A stretch of 64,000 nucleotides of DNA from Drosophila pseudoobscura (Eukaryota; Arthropoda; Insecta; Diptera; Drosophilidae), in NCBI RefSeq assembly GCF_009870125.1, contig NC_046679.1, forward strand, positions 2,790,001-2,854,000, in the 5' to 3' direction. The position numbers and the translations under genes were made by a program. Shown here piece by piece: positions 24,750 to 35,833 of this stretch; position 1 is the first letter of the stretch, and each line of letters starts with the position of its first letter. The notes under the pieces are model-generated. The model was given only the letters and a program-made list of their open reading frames with translations. It ran no database searches and was not told where the DNA came from.

Positions 24750-27700
24750 TGTGATGCTGGGGGCACGGCGGCACGGGGCACGGCACACGTCTGACTCCTG
24801 CAAAGGGGAGACAAAGTGAGCAAACAACGAATAGAATTTTAAGCAATATTTCCCCTCCGTTCGTGCACTGTCACTAAATGTTGCGGCTGACACGGGGCAG
24901 GGGGGACAGGCCATGTGGCAGGTTCGTTGTTCGCTGGCAAATACTTATGCAAAGCGAAGAATCGACCAGGAATTCCGCACATATACCCGCACAGCGAATA
25001 TATGTCAACGGCAACAAATGTCGCCGCGTTGACAGGAAACAGCAACACCCAAAAAACAGTCGAAACCAATGAAAAAATGCCCTGCAGAACGCTCAAAAAT
25101 GTGGCCAAAACTTTATCCATCTCTCTGTCTGTCTGTCATGCGGAAGGTCTTTGGCCACCTGAACTGCAGCAGACAAGTTTTCTGCTGGCCTTGCAGGCCA
25201 CTTCACCCAAGTGCTCCGCTCGTAAAAGTTAAATTTGATCCGTGAAACGAAAGTCCGTCCCCGGCTTGCCCCCTCCGGGGTCTGTCCTCCAACGTTTGCT
25301 GAGTAGCTTAATTCCTGCCACAATTAGCTGCTACAATTACCCAAAATTTAAGCCGAGCAGCGACAGTCGTTGAAGTCCGTACCTTTAGTTGGCTTAAAAC
25401 TGCTCCCCTGTACTCCATTAGCGGAATGGCTGTCAGTCTCCGTCCATCATCGGGCCATCAACATTTGTGGTGCTGTCTACTATTGACGACCCTACTTGTA
25501 CTCGTATCTTGCACTGTCAGGGCCCATCAATGGAGAGTGCACACAAGCAGAGAACCAACTGAAAGATCGGATTCGCCATTTGCATTGCTTTGGGTGCACT
25601 TACGCCCGGACAAAAGTCACGTAGAGGCCGCGGAAAGTGTTGCTTAAATCCCCATCATCTCATCTCAAACTGCCTCAAGCCTTCAGCCGCCTGTCCTGTT
25701 GTTTGGTTAGGCAAATGAAGCTGGCTGCCATCACGGACATGACAATTTTCCATTAGGCCAAAGGCTGGAATCAGTTGCCGCAGCATCTGTTGCTACTCCT
25801 TGCTCGCTGACTTGACTTAATGCCAACGAGGATTAGTTTTCAATGCCAATTGATGGCTCGCTGTCGCACATAATGATGTGCAAACAAGGGGCTGCAATTA
25901 ATTGAAGCCTACGCAAAGGGGCTCTCTCTCCATCCCTCTCCCCCTCTAAATGTGGCTGTTGTCATAAATTTGTGGAATGCATGTGCAACGGCTAGAGCTA
26001 GAACTACAAATCATGCAACAGGTTCACACTATCCACCACACCACGATGCCAAGGCCAGAAGCGCCGACCACATCTGCTCCCATGTGAACCCCCGAGCCGC
26101 AAGCTCCGTGTTTGATTTACAATGGCACCGGCATAGCAGGCAGCTGTGCATTTTCCACGCAGGACAATAAAAGCAATGGCTATGGCCGGAGAGACCAGCA
26201 ACAGCCACGAGATAATAGGCGGAAAATCGTCACATTTGTTAGACTTTATCAACCGCAGCACGGCGACTACAATGACAATGACTATGATGTCGCACTGAGG
26301 TGTTGCAGAACCAATCGTAAATCTCCGGAGAGAAAACAACTTTTGTGGAAAGTGTCAGCACCTTTCACTATTATTTCCATGTCTGCAATAAAATCTTGTT
26401 TGTTGGCCGCCTCTGCCCTTGGCGCCAAATGAGATTCAAAGATTATCTGTTTATGAATTTACGCGTTCGGCAATAACTCTTTTGTATCTCCGGAGCCCTG
26501 CCGTGGGCTGTGGCCATAGCTGCGGGACGAGCTTTTTCTCATATCCGCAGCGGCGATTAGTTTTGACCGCCACACAAAATGCAACGGAAATTCAAAGGAG
26601 CGGCCAAGGCGATGCCTTGCGCCGCCGTAATTGGGTTTGAAAACTTTCCCGTCTATAGGGGAGATTAGAGGCGAAATGTCTTAGCGGATGGCAGAGCAGA
26701 AAACAAGAGCCAAAGGATATAAGGAAATTTGCGTCGGCCAGAGTACAAAGCAATTTCGGCTGATGTGGCAAATTACGGCAGACAGAGAGGAGAGTCAGTC
26801 TCCTCTCTCCGTTTCCTTCAGGCAGCCGCAGGTGGCCAGATCTGAGGCCACGAAATAGGCGAAAATCGAGCTTTGTGCAATTGAAATTCTCCCATTTTGC
26901 ACATGTATACTTTAAAATTCAAAGCCCCGCCAAGGGGCAGCTCCTGCGCCCCTCTGAGCCGCTTAATTAAGTTACGCTCAGGTAATGAAGTGGCTAAATT
27001 CTTTGCACCAATTTATGGCGGTTAGGCGAGCAAAAGAGCGGCTAATAAAAACCCAGCAGGTCTTGCTACCTCTGGCCCATCTATTGTTGGGGCCCGCCAT
27101 TTCCTTGTTTTTCTTTAATTTCACATTGTGCTCCCATATCTATTTTGCAAGCTACCATGCGGCCTGCCCCTTGGGCACACATCATCTCCGGCCCATGCCA
27201 AAACTTGCCCTCACATCAATCAACGATTGTCTCTTGATTTGTTTATTTAATATTTTAGCCCTGGCTTTTGGGTTTTTTTTTCCATCTTATCTTCTATTTT
27301 GTGTACATATATGGGACTCCCTGCTTTGGGCGTGCTGTTATTTATTTAATTACAATTTGATTGAGGCTTGTCTTTTGTCTTGTTTTCATGTGATTTCTAA
27401 CGCTTTCGCCGGCCCTGCCCAGCCGCCTCTAATGCCTGACTCTAATGTTTTTGCTGTTGATTCTGGGGCCATATGTCAATTGTTGCCTCCAGCTTTGTGG
27501 ATAATCAAATTGGGTTTTGTCCTGGTGCCAAGCGATTGAAATTGAGCCGAATTGAATTTGAGGCTTTTTCTTGGATCTCTGGCGGGTACAAATTGCATTT
27601 CATTTCTCTTGCATACTTTTTGGGGCCGCATTATGGCCTGGGCTTTCGGGGCCTTTTCAAATACGTCAAGGAATTCGTTCGACATTTCGTGAGACGTGTC

Positions 27701-30700
27701 TCTCTCTCTGTACAGAAATACATAGTATTTGTGTCTAATATATATCCATTTATCTCGATCACATTTCTAGTAATAATACAGAGAAATTCTGTAATACGAG
27801 TACAAGTTTATCGTAACGTTTAGTTTGGAAATGATACTTTTTTTGTGTATTAAATTACTACAAAATTACTGCTAAGCCTCAATCTGTTTAAATAGCTATT
27901 TGGTGTTTTCCTCTTAAACAAAATAGCCTCCTTTTTTGGAAAGAGGTTAACATTTTTAAATTCTTTTGCATTTTTTATGAATTAATACTGAAAGTTTAAC
28001 AAAATTCCCTGCTTCCCGATTCTTTAAAAGCTTCAATGTAACTTCAATTTGTACATACTTCTCAAGACATTTCTCAAGATTTTTCTACGAACTTTAAAGC
28101 CACAGCAGAAAAACTGTTTGATATGTGAAAAATATTATTTTTTAATGGGAATCAAATATTAAACAATCGCATTTCAAGTCAATGAATCTAAAAACCATGT
28201 TTCACATATGATTTAAATTTTTCTTAAGAAAAAAGAGTCTTGTCTTTCAATCCTCAGGCACAACTTACAGCTTATTTCAATTGGCGATAGGAAAAACTCC
28301 CGAAAAGCACAAAAATAGCGAGTAAACTTTCCGAAACGATAAACTATCACCCCGGAGTTTTAATGCACTTTAATCTACAGACGATACACGAGATGAATCA
28401 AATATCAAAATGTTCCGCGGCCAAGTGTTTGGGTTCTTTTGCTGAGGCGGCTGCTCCTTCGACTGCTGCACGTTGACAGATCGAATGTCGGTTATGTTTT
28501 GAATCCGCATCCGTTGGAGCCGTGGCTCTTATATGAGCGAGTCGTCGCTGCTTTCCTTCGTTTTTGCCGTTGTTGTTGTGGTGGTGGTGGTGCGCCCTTA
28601 TCAACCAAAAACACCCACACGACAACAACATGAAGGGGAGTACGGCATAGCCGCTGCCACACTGCCAGTGCCAGTGCCAGTGCCAGTGCTGATGACGACA
28701 ATGTGTGGTGAGTTTGCTTCTGTTTCTCAACACGAGCTGAATGGCCGGGCCGTGTGATGGTGGTGGTGTCGGGTCGCAGGGTCCTTGCTGGTGGCTGCTG
28801 TCAGCCAGGATGTAACAAGTGGCCATGGCCGTGCTGCATTTTGGTAGAAGCCAAAGCCAAGCCGTTCTAGGCCCAGACTTGCCCCAACTTATCCACTTCT
28901 GGGATACTTTTATGAAATGTGAGGATGGAAGAAGACGTCACGAAGGTGAGTAGGCATCGGAGGCACTAGCTAGGACACTTTAGAACCTTCCAGAGCATGC
29001 CAGAGGCAACACAATTGACTCTCATTGCAGAAGGACAGTGCCAGTGCGTATGATAAATGCGGTGTTGAGGTTCATTAAAAGAAAACAAACACCCACGGAT
29101 TATTCCATACATATGTGAGATTTGCATTCCCACTCCTGCGCCCACATCCTGCAAATGTGAGTCCAACTATTTCTCATTTCGAACGGAAAATTGTCAGCTG
29201 GCTAGGCGCGCATTAGTCAAATGCAAGACTCAGAGGCAGAGGCAAGTGCCTCCCAGCGCCTTGGCCTTAGTCGCCGTCTTAGACCTGGCAGACAACTCGA
29301 ATGACATGAAGGGCAGTCCCTTTTCCACCGTTTCCCGATGTGGCTGTAGCTGTAACATTTCAAAAGCGAAACGCAAAGGAATTTTATGCGGAATGCCAGC
29401 ATACATTTCGCCATGTCGCCATGGGGCATGCCACGCCACATTTGTCCTGCTCCGCATTCGCTATGCTCATCTGTGCTCGGTTTGGTTCTGCTATGTCCTG
29501 TTTCCTTTGTGCATTATACAAATGTCGCCGCTTTGCTGATTCGAACGCACTTTGTCGTTAGTATTTCGCATAATATTTTCGCAGTGGGGGATACTATTGA
29601 AGGTTGTGGTATGCTTCCACGTGGAAAGATCCCTGAATTTGTATATAAATAGTTCGAGAAGTGATTTCGAATATCTTGGCAATGAATCCAAAAACAAATT
29701 TCCATTTATTAAAATATTTTTGAAATTTCATATAAACGGCATTTAATACTTCATCTTAATTCTCCTCGAAGAGGGTTTTCTGGTACTTTCTTTCTTCATG
29801 TTCTCTGGTAGATTTCGTGTCAGTTTCCCTTCCAGTTTCTAGTCCCTATTTCCATTTTTAACAGACTTCTTTTCCTCTTCATCATAAATATGTTTAGCAT
29901 CGTTTGAAATGAATCTCCTAACATTATTTCCATACGTTTCAATGCTTTCCTTTCGAAGCAATTACCCACAAAGTGGGGAGGAAATAAGCGGCAGAGGAGG
30001 AAAGCCATTACCAATTGAAATCCCGCTGGGACGATGCTTAGTTGTAAATAGTTTAATTACAAATAAAAGGAAAAATCGTTTGCTAATTGGAAAATACGGT
30101 AAAAATATTCACATTTGATGGGAGACTCCCGGCTCCCGCACATTCAGGCTAATTGCCTCTGAGGAAAATTATGGGAAAGTTGTAGGAAATGTCGCACGAG
30201 CGCAGCTTGAAGCCGAAATTGCATTGAGATTTGTAGAGCAATAGCAATTTTCCAGGGAAATTTATATGTACGCATGCTTTTATGGCTTTCAATGGCAAAT
30301 GGCGCTCAATGACGTCAGCCAGTCAAAGGTCTCTCCCATTGACAAACGGAAGATAAAGTTGGGGACTCAATTGCATCGGGGATACAGGATCCCCAATGGC
30401 CTGCACGTGGATTTGGCTGGAAGCCCATACTCACCACATGCAATCGATCATAAATCAGGCTGATAAGAACAGCTAATGACATGCTCCAACGTGACATGGG
30501 GGCGGGGGTTTGGATGGAAACTGTAACTGAAGCCAAAAACATAGCCCAAAGCGTGGCCGGGCTAATCTCGATGGGCTGACACTGGGGCGTCATCGCACCG
30601 GAACAGGTTAATAAATTTCCCAACGGCCTAATCGGAGGCCGGCGGCTCATTTGGCCATTTTACCATTTGGCATCTGGCATGTGTGCATATGGCTCTAAGG

Positions 30701-32317
30701 AGGATAATGGCAGGCATATGCGCCAGTTTTTGTTGGGCTCGTTGCCGTTGTAGTTGTCGCCGTCATGGTGTGACTCGATCTCGCTCTCAAGTAATTTCAA
30801 TTTTTTGTCCGTTTGCCAGAAGACAAGTTCAGCCATAAATCATCATCTCAAACAAAACAGACCAAAACAAAGAGGAAACAAGTGGGAAATGCATAGGACA
30901 CCTTCCGACGATTGCATACCCGTCAAAACGGTCTAATTTTTTGATGCTTCTACTAACCAAAAAAATCATTTAACAATTAAATACGGGTGGAATCTTTGGA
31001 GTTATGAATGAAAGTGTTATTATATAGTGAATTTATTGGTTCATTTTGTATGTCTTGATCTTCCTTCAGACCGACTAACTGAAAAACATGGATATATCGC
31101 CTTGATTTCTGAATTTTGTCTGAAATAACAGCTCGATAGTAGCTATATCTATGGATCTGTATAGTCTGAGCACCATTAGTATCTTCAACATTAACTGTAC
31201 ATTATTTTTAAATTCGTTGTTTTATAGCACTGTTAGATCCAAGTTCCGTATCGAATACCATATACCCTTGCGATCCAGAAGTACCGGGTGTATATATCAT
31301 AAACCTGGGCACAGTTGGCCGGGCCAAAGACAACGAGGCACCCAACCTGTTTGGCCCACACCTACTCCACACACACACACAAATAAAGACAGACGGGCAG
31401 TGCAAACTTCCCACCGAAAAAAATGCATAAGCAAAAACATAAAAAATAAGCAAAGAAAACATTTTCATAGCTGTTGTAGTTGTTGCTGCTGCTGTTAGAC
31501 AGACTAAAAACCACAAATAAAAAATGGAAAATCACGATTTTTATGCAGGTTTTCGGAGATTTTCCCACAACAAGTTATGCCGTCTGGCGGTTTTTTTCCA
31601 TCTCTTTTAATTGATTCTGCGCATGAGAAAAACGCAGTGCTCACAGTGCACTTGAGATCCAGATGAACTTATGCAGTGTTAGATAGTGGTAGCAGCAATA
31701 ACTCTTCGAAGCAGCAGCTAAAACTAGTAGAAGCGACTAACAGGCAGCGTAAATATGCATTTATAATTAGAAGTCAAGCAGGGCGCCCAGCAAAGTCGAA
31801 AGCAGATGGAATGGAGATTTACAAGTGCAATAAGCAGTGCAGCATTCTTCGGGCAGATGCGTAGTCAAGAATGCAGCATGAAGAGGGGGCGCGATCAGGT
31901 GAGCGTCTCCCAAGCAGACTACGGCTCTGCACTTTGTACGCATGGAAGAGACACGAAAGTCAGAAAAGCCAAGAATGCTGCTGCTTTGGCTCTCTTCTGC
32001 CTCTGTCTCTGCTTGCTCTCTCTGTCCCTCTGCTGCTGTTGCCGCTCGGTTTCTTCTCAGTGACACACTTTCCGACAAACGCCGCGGCCCAGAAGTAGGT
32101 GAGCAGCAAACCGAATGTGTGTGTGTGTGTACTCCAATGTACGTTCTCCATTCTACGCTTCGGTGCATTGAAATTTCTTTTTTCGCTTTCTTTTCGAACT
32201 CTCCAACACTTGCGCTCTCCCGGTCTCCACACAAAATTTGGTTCTTTACTTTGCCACCCACTTGAAAGCCGCGAGTCGCTTTGTTTCGCTCTCCCTCTCG
32301 CTCACGCCGACCGGCGC

Positions 32318-32325
32318 TGACGTCA
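32318..32325. promoter_or_regulatory. Exact CRE palindrome TGACGTCA
   Basis: A perfect cAMP-response element about 1.5 kb upstream of the start codon at 33788, followed by a half site (GACGTC) ten bases later. Binding by CREB/ATF proteins is inferred from the motif alone. Confidence 0.4.
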
Positions 32326-33199
32326 ACACCGACGTCGCTGTTATATGGGTCACACCGCTTGGAGTTCTTGGAGAAAACTGGTAGTACAGGTCTCTGGCAG
32401 AGGAAAGTGATATGGCCACTTGATCGAAAGCGAATGCGTTTGCTTCGGCGTTTGCCCCAGCTTTATGTCATTCTAGATCTAGATGCGTATGCTTTCCAGC
32501 TGCTGGTATGCGATAGAAATCTTGTTAGTTCTTCCAATTTTGGGGTCAGGTTCACAAAGATGGAATGGCATTTCCGCTCCGTGTGCGTACAAAGTGCATT
32601 GAATTATGTAAAAAATTAAAATAAGAAAAATACCAAAAAACAGTAATGTTTTTGTTGTCTGCTTTGCCCCGAAAGGTGAATGAAACTTAGTGAATGCCAG
32701 CAGTGGATGGGAGAGACGAGCGAGCGGAGGCGGGTGGAGTGGAATGGAATGGAGAGCCAACAGGTGATCCGCTGCATTGCTTAGTGATTTTCACCTGGTC
32801 TCCGGCTCTTGGGAGCGTGCCTTTGGAATTCGCAAATTGTTATGAGCAAAACAGAGAGAGAAAAAAGCACGAAACTGAAAAAGAAATAACAGCAAAACAT
32901 AAAAAAAACCAAATCGTTGCCATACAAAGACGACGTAAAGATTACACAAGCGCAGCGTCGACGATTATATGTCCGCCGAAGAGCGGTGGGAGGGGCGCTA
33001 CGGCATTAGAAATAACACTCTGCTGCAATCAAGAAAGCTCTCCCAACCAGCAGAGCAGCACAGCGCAGCAGCAGCGGCAGCAGCAGCAACAGCAGCACCG
33101 TCAGAGCTGGATCTGAAGCTCTGGCCTCCCATTTCAAGACCCGAGCCGAGCCCAGAGACCGATCCCCGAAACAACGCGACGGCTCATCGGAGCTGCAGA

Positions 33200-33787
33200 G
33201 TGTAGAGAAATTTATCATTTCACTGCAGCCAAGACAGAGACAGCGGCGCAGCCAGCAGGCAACAGCAAGCGATCGCAGCCAGTTTTCAGTGTTTCTCTTG
33301 GGGTCTGCTCAGCTGCTCAGCTGCCGATCGCTCTCTTTGGCGCTCTCTGCTCATCGTGGGGCTGCCGCTGCTGCTGTGCTGCTGCTGCGCTGCCGACGCT
33401 CGCTGCCTGGCCGCCTGACTGGGGTCTGGCCACAAAAACAACACCACAGCTTTTCGAAATTAGTTCTAGTGAGTCTGTGAAAGTGTGAGCGACTGCGACT
33501 ATCGGACGACGATTTCTGTTCACGCGCGATCAATTGGCGAACCGCAGGCGGATCAACTGGTCACTCATTTCCGAGAACTGCCGCAAGAAAAAATAAGAAG
33601 CACTCCCACACGCAAGCACCAGTAAAAAAAGAAAAAGAAAAGCTGACAAATAAAAATAGCTGGCAGATCAGAAGACAGCGATCCGCAGAACCGAATAAGT
33701 AGTGTGGAATTATCCATACAGCAATCCATATCCACCCATCGGTCGGAGCTACCAACCAACCAACCATCCAAGCAAACCACGTGCAAA
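33200..33787 (+). promoter_or_regulatory. Probable 5'UTR of the 33788 frame
   Basis: This stretch is rich in CAG/CTG and CTCTC motifs and in A-rich tracts typical of fly leader sequences. It runs into a strong start context (CAAAATG) at 33788. A possible CTCT-linked start lies around 33290-33350. Whether leader introns exist cannot be judged. Confidence 0.35.
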
Positions 33788-34045
33788 ATGTCGCATCAGT
33801 GCAGCTGCGGTCGCGATCTCAACAACAACTACGTCTCCTACACGAGCGCCTACGCCAATGCGAACACGGGTCTGGACCGCGAGACGGCAGCCAGCGGCGG
33901 AGGCAAGTCCAGCACCTCGCACCACACACAGCTGACGGCCAAGGTGATGTTCGGCACAGTGGGCGCCATCAAGGAGTTGCGCGACAAGGAGCAGCAGCAG
34001 GCACGGCACGCGGCAACGACGCGCGCCGGCGAGCGACGCAACTGA
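33788..34045 (+). CDS. Small 85-residue protein of unknown function
   Basis: I do not recognise this protein. Reasons to believe it: an excellent Drosophila start context (CAAAATG), strong GC3 codon bias unlike the surrounding DNA, a long leader-like region upstream, and tandem AATAAA signals 1.4 kb downstream. The N-terminus has a CxC motif (HQCSCG). The middle is Ser/Thr/His-rich, and the C-terminal third is a charged helix (IKELRDKEQQQ) ending in basic residues. There is no signal peptide or membrane segment, so a cytoplasmic or nuclear location is likely. An in-frame upstream ATG at 33704 would add 28 residues but has a poorer context. It could also be the first coding exon of a longer spliced gene, though no good donor precedes the stop. 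Confidence 0.6.
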   Translation: MSHQCSCGRDLNNNYVSYTSAYANANTGLDRETAASGGGKSSTSHHTQLTAKVMFGTVGAIKELRDKEQQQARHAATTRAGERRN

Positions 34046-34055
34046 AAGTGAATTT

Positions 34056-34096
34056 GGGATGGGATCAAATGGGATGGGATGGGATGGAATGGGATC
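34056..34096. repeat. GGGAT pentamer repeat
   Basis: An imperfect tandem of GGGAT units directly after the stop codon of the 85-residue frame, with GGGATCAAAT and GGAAT variants. It is a simple repeat in a probable 3'UTR. Confidence 0.85.
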
Positions 34097-34777
34097 GGTT
34101 CGGATCAGATGGTAGGAGGATAATGGATGCTGGATGCTGGACGCAGGCGTCATCGGGGTTGTGTTTCGAGTGCTGTGCAGTGGGTTTTTAGGGGATTTCA
34201 GATTGCGTTGGATCCTGTCCCGTCCCGATTCCGCATCCCACACTGGATGCGGCTGCTTGGGTGATGTTAGAGGCTTCAAAGGTGTTTACGGGGGTTGAGC
34301 AATTTGCGGATTTGCTGGATGAGTGTGGCCAACAGTTAAGAAAGACATTCCTTCTTTAAAACAAAACAAAAAACAACTATCCAAAAAAAGAAAAATCTAG
34401 AAAAAATCAACTACAAAAAAAAGGGAACTAAAAACATCACTTATTTATACGATTATCTGCCACACTGTAGTTCTGTTAGTGCATCCTATTACTTTCAACT
34501 GTCTCTCTTTATCTCTCTCTATTTGTATACTACATGATGATATCCTTAAACCAGTTCATGCTCCTGTTCCTTCAGTTACTAATTTTCGATATTTTATCTG
34601 AAAAAACAAGATGATTAGCCCAACTCTTTCGAGAAAGGGGAATTCGATTCGATGTAAATTGTTTATCACATATTTATATATACTATATAGTGCAATACTT
34701 TAGCTGTACTCTCACACACACACCACCACACACATGGCTAGCTTTAAGTTTGTTTTATTTTGTAAGCGCACAAACAG

Positions 34778-34798
34778 ACACACACACACACACACACA
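34778..34798. repeat. (CA)n microsatellite
   Basis: About ten CA units in the probable 3'UTR of the small gene. Shorter CA runs flank it at about 34711-34735 and 34930-34948. Confidence 0.9.
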
Positions 34799-35436
34799 TG
34801 CCCTTACATTTATACACTTTACAATGTTGTTTAATTTTGTTTTTTGTTGTTCACGCGCTCTGCCAGTTTTGGGCTGCGCGTCTGGAGACTTCCAGGTGCT
34901 GCTGCAGCTCAAAATGCAAAGCACGTAGCCCACACACACACACACATACACTATACACTTTAAACCATATAAATATAACTATCTATACATACATACATGC
35001 ATGCATATATCCATTAATACTTATACAACTGTTATTATTTTTAATAATCATATTGTATATGCTTGAAGAAACGAATGAAGAGGAGCCGAAAATGAAAATG
35101 AAATACTAAAATTTATATTCCTCTTAATGGGATCATGTTTGCTCAAGTGATTTTGTACTAAAATGGAAGCGAAAATAAATGAAATAAAATTAAAAAATTA
35201 TACAGAAATTGAAATTCAATCAAAATCAAACAAAGTGCTGTAAATGGCAAACATTCTGAACAACGACCATGCGCTTTTGTCAGGCATTAGGAGGACCACG
35301 TACCCGTATAGAGAGCATGACAGCGCATCCACAATATACATATTTATTATATCAGATAATATACTATATAATATAATACACCTATCTACTTGTACTACTT
35401 GTAAATCTATTTATAAGGCTAATCCTAACAAGGGCC

Positions 35437-35460
35437 AATAAAAATCGAACTTTTAATAAA
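35437..35460 (+). terminator. Tandem poly(A) signals
   Basis: Two AATAAA hexamers, 35437-35442 and 35455-35460, are the nearest good plus-strand signals after the small gene at 33788-34045. Confidence 0.5.
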
Positions 35461-35801
35461 ACCGAAAACCGAAAAACGCTTCAAGAGATTGCCAATTTCA
35501 ATTACTCCGAACAATGGTGGTGCGTGGGAGGGAGGCGAACCTTTTTCTCCCACCACTGGCTCTGCGCGTGAAAGTAAGAAAAAAGAAGAAGTGAAGAAAC
35601 AGAAACGGCAGAAAACAAAATTCAAATAAATTATAAATTACAATAAAGCAAAAGGGGAAAAGTAAAATATGCGAAACGAAAGCGAAGTCTGAAGTCAGAA
35701 GCCAAGGGGGCGCCTCGTGTATTATTTCAGCGATTCTTTTTGTGTGTTCTGCCTCCACCACTGTCCGTCTATCAGTCCCACTGTCCCTCTATCGCGCTCA
35801 C

Positions 35802-35802
35802 A

Positions 35803-35830
<28 letters not shown>
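35802..35830. repeat. (CT)n tract
   Basis: About fourteen CT units, GAGAG on the other strand, within a CT-rich segment (35745-35960). It could recruit GAGA factor. No transcript can be tied to it. Confidence 0.85.

Positions 35831-35833
<3 letters not shown>

Larger units (their letters stand above)
24750..33787. other. Intergenic and leader DNA between AstA and the 33.8-kb frame
   Basis: About 9 kb without a supportable gene. The first part is AstA 5'UTR, a probable 5'UTR intron and promoter. The middle (about 25.4-31.5 kb) is AT-rich, with one exact CRE palindrome (30310-30317), a TATATAAATAG (29643-29653) with no gene after it, and a GTGG run near 28580. From about 31.9 kb the sequence becomes rich in CTCT and CAG repeats and looks like the promoter and leader of the frame at 33788. 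Most open frames here are low-complexity or antisense chance frames. Confidence 0.6.

Noticed and set aside
28398-28826. 142-codon minus-strand frame near 28.6 kb
   Set aside because: It is built on GT and TGCCAG simple repeats, giving HWHWHW-like low complexity, with no splice sites or codon bias. It is a chance frame.
29643-29653. Strong TATATAAATAG sequence
   Set aside because: No initiator, leader or GC3-biased frame follows it. It lies in AT-rich DNA where such strings occur by chance.
31806-32265. Overlapping frames on both strands near 32 kb
   Set aside because: CTCT-rich DNA gives open frames in many phases. None has a coding codon pattern. It is better read as promoter or leader sequence.
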